DNA of 64,000 nucleotides from Camellia lanceoleosa (lineage: Eukaryota > Streptophyta > Magnoliopsida > Ericales > Theaceae), in assembly GCA_025200525.1 (NCBI GenBank), contig CM045763.1:93229044-93293043 (forward strand). Reading direction: 5' to 3'. Below the pieces are notes generated by a model. The model worked only from the letters and a program-made list of their open reading frames with translations. It was not told the DNA's origin and made no database searches. Every line of letters begins with the position of its first letter. Within the stretch, counting starts at the first letter, position 1. Shown piece by piece: positions 45,311 to 56,458 of this stretch. Both the position numbers and the translations under genes were made by a program.

Positions 45311-45825
45311 ATCTTAAGACAGATTCGAATTATTCTGTTTACAGAATTTTTCGTTTGTTTCCTTTTCTCTTTCTTCTTTTAAAGAAAATTATTTCCTGTG
45401 GATTTGCAAAATAATATTCTGGTTGGAAAAACAAATAGTGATTATATGCTATTTGACAGATAGTAGTAATATACTGTCTATTTTCTTTGACAATTAGTAA
45501 TAATATAACGTATCATTAACAATTCGTAATATATTTTTGTGAATTTTTTCGTAAATTAATTTTGATTTTTAGAAATTATTTTTTGAGTTTTCATTAATTA
45601 AAATTCTGTTTCAGTATTTTAATTATTGAAGTGTTACATAAATTTAATTTTTTGTGTGGAATTAATTTGGTTAAATAAAATTTTATTTTATTTCCAAATT
45701 AATTGAAAAATAAAAGTTATATTTTTGTTTCTTTTATTTTTACGGAATTTAATTCTGTGAATTTGGATTAATTTTCTGTGTAGTATAAATTCTAATTATA
45801 ATTTTGTTTTTATAAATTAGAATTA

Positions 45826-46833
45826 ATGGCTACTGAAACAAATGCTCAAACAAGTACTACTGCGGTGGTTGCAATGACGCCAACCCTCTCTCCTGTTGTG
45901 ACAGTACCGGTAAATCACGGTGAGAAGCTAGAGAAGTTCTTAGGAACTGATTTTAAAAGATGGCAACAAAAAATGTTGTTCTATCTTACAACTCTGAACC
46001 TGGCTTGTTTCCTCCGTGAGGATGCTCCGATTTTGAAAGAGGATGAAACCGACCGGCAAGTAGTTGCTACGGTTGATGCCTGGCAAGATGCTGATTTTCT
46101 TTGCTGGAACTACATCTTGAACGGATTTGACAACACATTATACAACATCTACAGTCTTATCAAGATAGCAAAGGAACTTTGGGAGTCTTTGGAGAAAAAA
46201 TACAAAACGAAAGATGCAGGCTCAAAGAAATTTGTGGTTGGCAAATTCCTAGACTTTGTAATGGTTGATTCTAAAACTGTGATCAGCCAAGTTCAAGATC
46301 TTCAACTCATTCTGCATGACATTCACGTAGAAGGCATGTCTCTCAGTGAATCCTTCCAAGTTGCAGCCTTAATTGAGAAATTACCACAAGGCTGGAAGGA
46401 TTTCAAGAACTACCTCAAACATAAGCGCAAACAAATGTATATGGAAGAATTAATTGTGCGTTTGAGGATTGAGAAGGACAACCGTAATTCTGAAAAGCGG
46501 ATTGGTAAGCATTCTATGGAGTCTAAGGCAAATGTGGTGGAACATGCTTCAAAAACCAAGAAACGAAAGTCTTCTGGAGAAAGTTCATCACAAGGCTCTA
46601 AAGGAGGGGAAAATAAAAAGTACAAGTTTAATGGCAAATGTTACATCTGTGACAAAGAGAGACATCGGGCCAAAGATTGCTGTAGCAAAGGCAAAAACAA
46701 AAACAAAAGAAGAACAAGCAAGAAGCTTGCTCAAGCCCATATGACCGAAGTGGACAATATTTCCAATAGTGTAGATGACATCAATCTTTCTGCAGTTGTT
46801 TCCGAGGCAAATCTTGTCGGAAATCCTAAATAA
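45826..46833 (+). pseudogene. gag: Copia-2 gag
   Basis: 335 codons starting MATETNAQTSTTAVV. It has a UBN2-type capsid region (FKRWQQKMLFYLTTLNLA, WESLEKKYKTKDAG, MSLSESFQVAALIEKLP, GWKDFKNYLKHKRKQM) and one CCHC knuckle CYICDKERHRAKDC near the C-terminus, preceded by a Lys/Ser-rich stretch. The frame is intact. It closes with TAA at 46831-46833 directly before the protease, in the same frame, so the stop probably interrupts what was a single gag-pol frame. Confidence 0.9.
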
Positions 46834-49800
46834 TGGTGGGTGGACACTGGTGCTACTCGCCACATTTGTGCTGACAAAAAGATGTTCACATTTTATTCTA
46901 CAGTGGACAATGGTGAACAACTTTTTATAGGCAACTCCTCAACTTTCAAAGTTGAAGGGCAAAGAAAGATTGTACTTACAATGACATCTGGAAAGGAACT
47001 CACTCTCAACAATGTGCTGCATGTACCGGACATTCGTAAGAATCTTGTTTCTAGATCTCTGTTGAGTAAGAATGGGTTTAGGCTAGTATTTGAGAGTGAT
47101 AAATTTGTACTTACTAAGAATAGAATGTATGTAGGAAAATGTTACATGTCTGATGGCCTTTTCAAGTTAAACGTAATGATTGTTGTACCCTCAGTTATTA
47201 ATAAGAATACATCTTCTTCTTACTTGCTTGAGTCTTCAAATTTATGGCATGGTAGACTAGGACATGTTAATTATGGATCTTTGCGTAGATTAATTAATAT
47301 AGAATGTTTACCTAAATTTGATATTGATTCAAATCATAAATGTGAAATTTGCGTTGAAGCAAAATTATCTAAAACTCCTTTTTATTCAATTGAAAGAAGT
47401 ACAGAACTACTTGAATTAATTCATAGTGACATTTGTGATTTTAAATCAATTCAAACAAGAGGTGGGAAAAAGTATTTTATCACTTTTATAGATGACTATA
47501 CTAGATATAGTTATGTTTATTTAATTTAAACCAAGGGTGAAACTTTGGAAACTTTCATTCAATATAAGAATGAAGTTGAAAATAAACTTGATAAGAAAAT
47601 CAAGAAACTTAGAAGTGATAGAGGTGGTGAATATGAATCACTTTTTGGTAAATTTTGTAAAGAACATAGAATAATTCATCAAACCACCACTCCTTACTTA
47701 CCTCAGTAAAATGGAATTGCTGAAAGAAAAAATAGGACTTTAAAAGAAATGATGAATGCCATGTTAATCAGTTTTGGATTACCTTAGAACTTGTGGAGGG
47801 AAGCAATACTTTCTGCAAATTATATTTTAAATAAAATACCCCGAAAGAAAGTGAATCAAACACCTTATGAATTGTGGCACGGAAGAATACCATCCTACAA
47901 ATACTTAAAAGTGTGGGGGTGTTTGGCTAAAGTGACTATTCCTAGTCCTAAAAAGATTAAAATAGGTCCTAAGACCATTGATTGCATTTTCATTGGTTAT
48001 GCCAAGAATAGTAGTGCATATCGGTTTTTGATTCATAAAACAGAACATTCCGAATTGCATGTAAATACTATTATTGAATCTCGAAATTCATCATTCTTCG
48101 AACATGTATTTCCAAATAAGACTGGACAAGAGGCTAGTAATAATAAAAGATCTCATGATGCTATTACTAGTCAGGATCAAGAACATGATCAAGAACAAGA
48201 GCAAGAGCTAGATCAAAATGAAGAAGAGGAACTGAGGCGTAATAAACGTGTTAGAACCTCAAAATCTTTTGATCCAGATTTTCTAACATATTTGTTAGAA
48301 AATGAACCTTTAACTTTTAAAGAGGCTATGTCCAGTCCTGAGGCTCCTTTATGGAAAGAAGTTGTCAATAGTGAAGTTGAATCCATCTTGCAAAATCACA
48401 CTTGGAAATTGGTGGATTTGCCACCAGGTTATAAACCTCTTGGGTACAAGTGGATTTTCAAAAGAAAATTGAAAGCGGATAGATCAATTGACAAATACAA
48501 GGCAAGACTTGTGGTCAAAGGTTTTAGACAAAAAGAAGGTCTTGATTATTTTGATACATACTCACCGGTTACTAGAATAACATCTATTAGAATGTTAATT
48601 GCCATTGCATCTATATACAATTTAGAAATTCATCAAATGGATGTAAAAATGCTTTCTTAAATGGTGAGTTAAATGAATAAATTTACATGGAACAACTAGA
48701 AGGTTTTTCTGTTCCAGGAAAAGATAAGAAAGTGTGTAAATTGGTTTAATCATTATATGGTTAAAACAAGCGCCAAAGCAATGGCATGAGAAATTTGACA
48801 AGGAAATGATGTCAAATGGATTTAAAATTAATGAGTGTGACAAATGTGTTTATATTAAAAACACAGAGAAAGGTTATGTCATTGTATGTCTTTATGTAGA
48901 TGATATGCTCATCATAGGTAGTAATAATGATATGATTAAAACTACCAACAAAATGTTGAATAAACATTTTGACTTAGAAAGACATGGGCATTGCTGATGT
49001 AATTCTTGGTATGAAAATTACCAAAACATCAGAAGGATATGCTTTGTCACAATCTCATTACATTGAGAAAATACTTGACAAATTTAGCAAAGATGATGAT
49101 CATCTTGCCAGAACACTCGTAGATGTCAATTTGTATCTTTCTAAGAATGTACATGAAAGTATTTGTCAATTAGAGTATGCCCAAATTATTGGAAGCTTAA
49201 TGTACTTGATGAACTGCACTCGTCCAGATATAGCTTATGCAGTAAGTAAATTAAGTAGATATACAAGTAATCTGGGAGTAGAACACTGGAAAACAATTAT
49301 AAGGGTTCTAAGATATCTCTGATTTACTCGTAACATTGGGCTTAATTATACTAGATATCCAAAGAAGATTGAATGATACTGTGGTGCAAATTGATATCGG
49401 ATACTAGAGACTCAAAGTCCACCAAGGGTATGTCTTTACTCTTGGTGGAGCTATTGTATCTTGGAAATCTTCCAAAAGCTTGCATTGCTAGGTCTACTAT
49501 GGAATCGAATTCATAGCTTTAGACAAAGCGGGGAAGAGGTAGAATGGCTTTGCCACTTCCTTGAAGATATTCCAATATGGCCAAAACTGGTGCCTGCTAT
49601 ATGCACATTGCGATAGTCAATCAGCAATAGGTAGAGCATAGAGTCATATGTATAACGGTAAGTCTAGACACATTCGTCGTCGACATAATACCGTAAGACA
49701 ACTACTCCCCAATGGAATTATTTCCATTGAATATGTGAAGTCTAAAGACAACATAGCAGATCCACTAACTAAAGAGTTAGCAAGAGAGTTAGTTGAGTAT

Positions 49801-49863
49801 TCATCGAGGGAATGGGACTTAAGCCTATTAAATAAGAGTTACCACAACGACAACCCAACCTAA
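46834..49863 (+). pseudogene. pol: Copia-2 pol (protease, integrase, RT, RNase H)
   Basis: Protease WWVDTGATRHIC at 46834; integrase zinc domain LWHGRLGHVNYGSL with CEICVEAK; integrase core with HSDICDF, FIDDYTRYSYVY, RSDRGGEYES and NGIAERKNRT. RT follows with [63 protein letters not shown] and the tail [20 protein letters not shown]. RNase H is badly eroded (49370-49640) but its end IEYVKSKDNIADPLTK is readable. In-frame stops occur at about 47527, 47707, 47785, 48679 and 48746, and frame changes near 48650, 48985 and 49320. Several stops replace glutamine or glutamate codons by one base, as expected of mutation in silenced DNA. Confidence 0.9.
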
Positions 49864-50418
49864 TTGACTGGAGGTCCCAAGATCTAGGTTCAAAGGGACA
49901 ATTGAGTTGTGTATGTCTCAGAAGGATCACTGGGGAGTTAAACTCCTACCCATTTCTATGATGAAATAGTGATGACTGCAGAGTTTTAGGTTATGTAATA
50001 TTTTTAATGATTCTTATATCTAGGTATACCTAGTGGAGCATGGCAGGATACTCTTTATAAGAATCACCTATATGAGTGTGAACTGGGCCGGTTCTATGAG
50101 ATTTGTGAAGGGCTATAATTCTCTAGAGCACTCATGAAAGACCAAGTTATTCAGGGCCAAAATGAACACAATAGTGAGAACTAAACTGTGTCTGGGGATA
50201 TACTGTGTGAGTTCTATTGTCTTGGTTTACACAAACGGTTGAACAGTTCAAGACATCATGTTCACTGGTTAGCTAGTAAATCCGATAATATCTCACAAGG
50301 GAAGGTTCAAAACCAAAAGCTACCTATCCTTTGCAGAATATTTTCATTTTCTGTACTCTCTGTAATTAGATCATGTTGTTGCATTTTCTCTTCGTCAAAT
50401 TCCATTCATGTGGGGGAT

Positions 50419-51579
50419 TGTTGGAAAAATAGGTTTATAAAGGCTTATTTTGGGCCATCTTTGAGCCCAAAATTAAGTGGGCCCCGAACGTTTTTTGGGG
50501 CGGGTTTGAAAAGGTGAAGTGTTTCTTGCCGTGTGGTAAGTCATACGGTGAAGACGGTTCGTCAAAACCATTTATGAGTGAATGTGAACATGACGTCGTT
50601 TTCGGGTTCGTGGAATGGACATTTAAAGTTTTTAATGTGGGTTTCCTTGTGAGGCTTGTTCCACATTGAAACTTTAAGAGAGTTTTGTTAAGTATATAAG
50701 CTCTAGCCTACAACACTTGGGTTGGGCCCCAAGGGGCACCCCAAGTTTGTAGAAGAGAGGAGCTATGGACAAAGTGAACCTTAGCCCAAACCATTACATG
50801 CCGCTGCTGCGCCGCTGTCCGTCTGTTTAGCCGAGCTGGCCGCGTCGCAAAGGCGTGGGTTGTGGGTCGGGTCGGTTCTTGTATTAATTTTTTGGACAAA
50901 ATTCATTTGAATTTTTCCAAAAAATATTGCAGGAATTTAATTCAAATTTGAATTCCAATTTTTGTCCAATATTTAAGTCTCCTTCTGTCTGAAATTCCTC
51001 TCAAATTCAAACTGAAAAACTGCCCAGTAGGTTCAGTTTTAACTACCCAGTAGTTACAGATCTGTTACTTCCGAACAGATTTAAAACCTGGAAGCAAATC
51101 TGTTTGAATTCAAAACAGCATTTGTTCAAAATCTGTTTCACACCTGTTCACTTCTTTTGCACTGCTCGACAGATCTTTTTGCCTATAAATACCTACTGCT
51201 CCAAATAGCTTTGGGATCCGAAAAATCAGTCTGCAACTTTTATATTTGCTGTCCAGAATTTTCTCTTTTGCATTTTATTCTTTATTCTAGTTTTAGAGAT
51301 AAAATAAAGAGAGTATTAGAACACAAGGTTCTAGTTCACCATACAAATTTGTGTGGAGTGCCGCATATTGATTTGTGGGATTCTCATTTCCTGGAAGATA
51401 GGCGCCACTCAACTGTAAGCACTGAAGTGAGCTTAATCATTTTAAGGACAGAGTGTCACACAGTCGACTTGGTCTTTTATTTTTCGTTTGGTTTGACAAA
51501 ATAAGTTCTGTAAGTTTTATTTTATTTTGTCTGTAATTAGTTTCAATTTATTTTATTTAAATAGAAGATTGTTCCAACA
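50419..51579 (+). repeat. Copia-2 3' LTR with a foreign 35-bp patch
   Basis: 1,161 bp. At 51360-51394 the sequence found in the 5' LTR and in the solo LTR is replaced by 35 bp matching, in inverted orientation with two mismatches, 51863-51897 in the flanking CACTA cargo. Confidence 0.88.
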
Positions 51580-51739
51580 ATTAACATCAACTGTATAGCA
51601 AACTTTTGATTAATCTTCCACTACTCTAAATTTCTGCTTTGCCCTCAAGACAAAAGGTTCATAAAATAGCTTTTTTAGAATGCTTAAAACTCCAATTTCG
51701 TAATATTAGGAAGGCGAAACTAATACTAGTTGTCAAATT

Positions 51740-51909
51740 TTCATTAGGTATTTGGGTTACATACAATGATAGCCACAGAGCGGATGCAAGTAAGGCTACT
51801 GTTTGCAACACCATAGTCATCATACTCTGATTCCAAGAACTGATGCTCAGCAGCAGTTAAAGCCAGGAAATGAGAATCCCACAGATCAATATGTGGCTTC
51901 CATGGTTGC
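51740..51909 (-). pseudogene. exon-like segment, cargo of CACTA
   Basis: After an acceptor (GTTTTTTTCAG, exon from 51909) the minus strand is open for about 55 codons: QPWKPHIDLWDSHFLALTAA, EHQFLESEYDDYGVANSSLT and on to a stop near 51743. The sequence is protein-like but I cannot name the family. Part of it (51863-51897) is copied inverted into the Copia-2 3' LTR. Confidence 0.45.
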
Positions 51910-52237
51910 CTGAAAAAAACGGAGAAAAGAAAGAAAAGAGATGACTATAAATATTAAAAGCTAATCAATTATCCTGTGGTAAACTGACGAGCATATCTAA
52001 TTGGGGAGGAAAAGTATGATGCGCTAGGAGAATGTATTTTGACCATTATAAAATATGAGGGGGCAAATATCCAAAAGTCTAGTTATATTGTTAAACCTCA
52101 TCTAGCATAAGGAGAGAGAGGAACATGCTCTTAGTCTAATCTACATGGAAGCAATGTCCATAGGGACACAATGACATACTACCATCAACACCGATCTCCA
52201 TCTCTTTCATGCCCCCACCATCTAAAATATGAAAAAC

Positions 52238-52285
<48 letters not shown>

Positions 52286-52621
52286 CTTGAAGGATACTTT
52301 ACATCCAATTGAAAGTAGCATTCGCCTTTGAGTGGCCAATTCATTAACTCAACAATTAGAAATACAATAATATCTAATTTCAGATTTTTGTGGCAATAAA
52401 ACCCAACATCTAAATATAACAGTTATAAATGAAGAGGCTACATAAAAACATGTCCAAATCTCAATCATGACATTCTCAAGTGATAGAGTAACTTAATCTA
52501 CAGGTGTTATAAGACCCATTGAGAACACTAGAGACTCCTAAAGTTGATCTATACAACAAAGACTTCACACCATTAATACACCCGTCTTCTCCCACAAGTC
52601 TCTCATGCCTAGGCGGTCGTG

Positions 52622-52899
52622 CGTGCCAAGTTCATTAATACATCCAGAATGATCATTGCGAGTGATATTCTTACAAAACTAAGTATTTCAATCTGATAGA
52701 AAACTGAAAGCAATATTTCCTATTTCAGACACACTATTTGATGCTCAAATCAAGACATGGGCATGCCAATTTCATTAATACATCCAGAATGATCATTGCG
52801 AGTGATATTCTTACAAAACTAAGCATTTCAATCTGAGACAAAACTGAAAGCAATATTTCCTATTTCAGACACACTATTTGATGCTCAAATCAAGACATA
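52622..52899. repeat. two-copy tandem repeat, period about 140 bp
   Basis: Units at 52622-52761 and 52762-52899 are nearly identical (TTCATTAATACATCCAGAAT, GATCATTGCGAGTGATATTC, CAGACACACTATTTGATGCT). Confidence 0.9.
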
Positions 52900-52904
52900 T
52901 CCTA

Positions 52905-52961
52905 AAATGGAAGCATGATATCATTTCCATGATAAAACGGTTCACCAACCAAGAGCTCAAC
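52905..52961 (-). pseudogene. captured exon resembling PRMT7-type arginine methyltransferase
   Basis: After an acceptor CACTTTCTGCAG the exon from 52961 reads VELLVGEPFYHGNDIMLPF and then a stop. It matches the VELLVGEP-FY-GND-LPW stretch in the second catalytic module of plant PRMT7 (PRMT1.6) proteins, which methylate protein arginines. The next repeat unit follows directly, so the exon is truncated. Confidence 0.5.
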
Positions 52962-53639
52962 CTGCAGAAAGTGAAATACCCAGTGTTTACATTCACTTTC
53001 ATAATTGGTCTGCAGCAGCTTATAGTAATAAAAGTTACTTAAAATAAACAAAGAAATGGATGAAATCAACTATTGATAATTTGGCAATTCACATCATGTT
53101 TGACTAGAAGACAAACACTGTAACATTTTGGAGGGAAACTTCATAAAAACTAGATATAGTGTGCCCTTGTGGCTTTCTATTTGATTGGAAGTGATGTAAA
53201 CTCAGAGAAAGGCCTTTCTACAAAATCTTAACAAACACTTTCTAAAGTATAATATGTATGAAAGTAGAAAGATGAATGTAGTAACTTTACCCTTGACATC
53301 CACATACATCAGTACCAGAGAAGAAAAATTAGACAGGAGAGAATATAAATGTATGCAAGCATGGGGTGAAAATTATCTTCAAAGGAAATCAGAATGTATC
53401 ATGAACCATATTCATTCCTTATTCATTAACGAGTTTCACAAGTAATTTGATAGTAGAGAAGTAGATGAAATAAAATGGAAGTAATTCTATTCACTGTTCA
53501 CAGCTCCAATAGCAGAACATTTTTGCATGATTGGGGGAAAAAACCATTGTAGAATTCAATTTTTTTTTTTTTAATCTTAATTGAGATTTTTATCCTTTTT
53601 TTTTTAGGGAGGGGGTGGGGTTGTTTGCGCAGATTATAT

Positions 53640-53702
53640 TGAGGACTATAAAGTTTGATGGTGTTAAGTAGGCACATTGTTTCCAGTGGTCACACCAATC
53701 CC
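53640..53702 (-). pseudogene. captured exon resembling PRMT7 C-terminal region
   Basis: After the acceptor TTTCTTGTGTACAG the exon from 53702 reads GDWCDHWKQCAYLTPSN. It resembles the HWKQCVWF-type segment towards the end of PRMT7. It lies downstream (minus strand) of the next entry, the order expected in the gene. Confidence 0.45.
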
Positions 53703-54381
53703 CTGTACACAAGAAACAAAGAAAATTAAAATTTTGATAAAATGAAAACCAATTTAAAAAAATAAAATAAAAAACAATCATAAAATACACCTTTTATTAA
53801 TTGAGAATCAAATTACAGAATTTGATGCGGAGGATCCCAATATGTAAGCTTTATTTAGTTCACCATCTACTAAGAGCTGTTCAAGAATTGAACCCTTTGC
53901 TGAAAGTAGACATGTATAATTTCCTAGGCTAAAATTTAGAGTAGCTTCAGAATACATTACTTCTAATTAAGTCTTAGGTACAATAGAAAGATGTATTAAT
54001 GCATTCATATGGAGATCTAAATTCTAGTTAAATTACTTGTAACCAACTTCAAATACTTGTGTGATTTCTAGAAGTAGATATGACCTACTTCTTCAAATGA
54101 TTTAGGATGTCCAACTAAGAGAATGAAAAAACAGTGTGTTTCATTAAAGTAACATGCTTTAGCACTATCCTTAGCCTTTGCTTTTTTGTTCCCTAATTCT
54201 GACTTAGAGACAACATCAGCAAATAACCAAAAAGCACCATGCTTTATATGTTAATTGATTCCTCATTCTAAGGCAACTTCCAAACACCACTTTAGAACAT
54301 TATAATTACAGAAAGTAATGTAAAACACCTTCACTCACTAGGGAATGATAATTGTAACTCCTTGTTAAATGGGAAACTTAT

Positions 54382-54439
54382 CTATTTTGGGCCAGTGGAA
54401 TAGAAAATTGTCCCTTCGCAATCAAGTTGAAGTACCCAC
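54382..54439 (-). pseudogene. captured exon, probably the preceding PRMT7 exon
   Basis: After the acceptor GTTTCTTTTTCAG the exon from 54439 reads WVLQLDCEGTIFYSTGPK followed by TAG. Plant PRMT7 has a W-hydrophobic-D-STGP stretch shortly before the HWKQ motif, so this would be the neighbouring exon. It ends without a good donor, so it is decayed. Confidence 0.4.
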
Positions 54440-54789
54440 CTGAAAAAGAAACCGAGATATTGGAATAACCATCCCTAAAAACATTTGTGACAGAAAATAG
54501 TAATTACGGTACCAACATATATACCATGAAACAACAGCATGAACTATTAGTTGCCTTTATGTGCAACTTGGCTTTGCCTTGGCTTTCTAGCCTTTTCCAA
54601 AAGTCAAATTCAAAAATTTTGAAAGGTTTTGACAGCTGGATGAGTGCTAAACTGAGTATGAATAGAAAATAAACCTCGATTTTCTTAGTAAGTTTTTCAA
54701 AACATGAATTTCAACTGACGCTTTTGCTTCATTATTGTGTAAATCATGCAGCTTTATTATGCTAAACTGGTGATAGTAATGGTAGTCGT

Positions 54790-55025
54790 AGAGATGAGTG
54801 AGAGAGAGAGAAAGAGAGATGAGTGAGGGACAGATAAAAAAGAAAGATAGAGAGAGAGAAAGACAGAGAGATATAGAGAGACAGAGATAGAGTGATGAGC
54901 GAAAGAGAGACAAAGTGGTCGCTAAAAGTGCATTTTCTTGTAGTGGATCAATAAATTGAGAGGGAACTCAGTAAATAGAGAAGAGAAGAGGAAGAGAGTG
55001 AGAGTGATCAAGGCGAACACAGTGA

Positions 55026-55065
<40 letters not shown>

Positions 55066-55295
55066 GACAGACAGACAAATAGAAAAAGAGAGAGAAACAA
55101 GAGATGAGCGAGAATAGACAAAAAGAGAGAGAGAAAGAGAGCGAAAAGAGATGAACGAGAGAGAGACATAAAAAAAGAGAGAGCGAGAGATAGAGAGAAG
55201 AGAGATGAGCGAGAGACACAAAGAAAAAGTGGGAGGGAGGGAGAGAGAGAGAGAGAGAGATAAAGAAGAGTGATGAGTGAGAGAGAGAGAGAGAG

Positions 55296-55346
<51 letters not shown>

Positions 55347-55860
55347 CAGAGAAACAAGAAGATGAAAAAAATGGTGAAAAAGAAATGTTATATCAAAAGA
55401 GTAAGACGCGACAAAAAAATGCCGTTGCATTTATTCAAACCATTTTGTGACTGTATATATATGAAGCCGTCTCAAAGCCACAATATTATTATTTTTTACC
55501 CTTTTTTTTTGCAACGGTGCCTATTATAATCGCAAAAAACAAACTTTTTTTTTGACTATATGTGTCGTCAAGATAAACTTTATTTTTTATGACAAGAATC
55601 TCGATGAGTGAGAGAGAGAAAGAGAGAGAGAGAGAGACAGACAGAGAAGAGTGATGAGTGAGAGAGAGAAAGAGAAGAAAGACAGAGACAAAGACACAAA
55701 GAGAAAGAGAGAGACAGACAGACAGAGAAGAGTGATGAATGAGAGAGAGAAAAAGAAGAGAGATAGAGACAGAGACATAGAGAGAAAGAGAAAGACAGAC
55801 AGACAGAGAAGAGTGATGAGTGAGAGAGAGAAAGAGAAGAGAGACAGGAAGATGAAAAAA
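54790..55860. repeat. (GA)n-rich low-complexity block with (GT)n
   Basis: Long imperfect GAGAGA tracts with recurrent GATGAGTGAGAGAG and GACAGACAGA units, interrupted by (GT)n at about 55299-55345. All long ORFs here are products of the simple repeat. A CACTA-type terminus TTTTCTTGTAGTG occurs at 54933-54945 inside it. Confidence 0.85.
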
Positions 55861-56085
55861 TGGGTGAAAAGAGAAATGTTATATCAAAAGAGTAAGACGA
55901 CGTTTTTTTTTTAATTTTTTTTTTGTGATAGAAAAATACCATTGCATTTATTTAAATCATTTTGTGACTATATATATATGAAGCCGTCTCAAAGCTACAA
56001 TATATATATATATTTTTACTTTTTTTTTTTTGTGCAACGGTACCTATTACACTCGCAAAATTTTTTTTTTTTTTGCGACTGCAGC
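55342..56085. repeat. duplicated subterminal segment, about 250 bp
   Basis: 55342-55600 and 55845-56085 share AAATGTTATATCAAAAGAGT, ATTTTGTGACTGTATATATA / ATTTTGTGACTATATATATA, GAAGCCGTCTCAAAGC and GCAACGGTGCC / GCAACGGTACC. The GA-rich sequence between was duplicated with them. Confidence 0.8.
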
Positions 56086-56455
56086 TGGTATCGTCGCAAA
56101 AACTCTATTTTTTTGTGATAGCAATTTCTATTGTCGCAAATACTCTATTTTTTTGCGACAGCAAGTTGTGCCGTCGCAAAAAGTCACATTTTTCGTGACG
56201 GGAAGTTGTGCTGTCTTAAAAAGTCAGATTTTTCGCGACGGCAAGTTATGCCGTCTCAAAAAGTCACATTTTTTTTTCGCGATAGCAAGTTGTGCCATCT
56301 CAAAAAGTCATATTTTTTGTGATGGCAAGTTGTCTCGTCTTAAAAAGTCACATTTTTTGCGACGGGAAGTTGTGCCTTCGCAAAAAGTCACTTTTGGCGA
56401 TGCAAATGTGCCGTCACAAAAAGTTCCGTCCTTTAAGCCCACTTTTCTTGTAGTG
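56036..56455 (+). repeat. CACTA right subterminal repeat array
   Basis: Eight to ten units of about 40-58 bp with GCGACGGCAAGTTGTGCCGT and CGCAAAAAGTCACATTTTT, ending TTTTCTTGTAGTG. The open frame from 56030 is a repeat artefact. Confidence 0.88.
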
Positions 56456-56458
56456 AAG

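Larger units (their letters stand above)
44183..51579 (+). mobile_element. Ty1/Copia retrotransposon Copia-2, degraded, nested in CACTA
   Basis: A 7,397-bp element, + strand. LTRs are 44183-45310 and 50419-51579; both begin TGTTGGAAAAATAGG and end with TGTTCTAACA or TGTTCCAACA. A polypurine tract (TGTGGGGGAT) abuts the 3' LTR. The LTRs differ by many substitutions and indels, so it is much older than Copia-1. The leader after the 5' LTR shows no initiator-Met primer site, so the primer tRNA is unclear. Flanking 5-mers AGAAT and ATTAA do not match, hence no visible target duplication. gag and pol are present with several stops. A solo LTR of the family lies at 6427-7525. Confidence 0.9.
42430..56455 (+). 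mobile_element. CACTA transposon, non-autonomous, with nested Copia-2 and captured exons
   Basis: The left terminus CACTACAAAAAAATTGAC (42430) and right terminus ACTTTTCTTGTAGTG (ending 56455) are inverted, with AAG directly repeated outside (42427-42429 and 56456-56458). A 3-bp duplication is diagnostic for CACTA. Both ends have dense subterminal arrays with GCGACGGCA / CCGTCGCAAA cores. The total is 14,026 bp, of which 7,397 are the nested Copia-2. No CACTA transposase (TNPD/TNPA-like) ORF remains, so it depends on a partner element. Cargo on the minus strand includes PRMT7-like exons and unidentified exon-like pieces. The 1255 element belongs to the same family. Confidence 0.85.

Noticed and set aside
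54647..55942. Several ORFs of 90-140 codons, Ser/Leu- or Thr/His-rich
   Set aside because: They read through (GA)n and (GT)n simple repeats on both strands.
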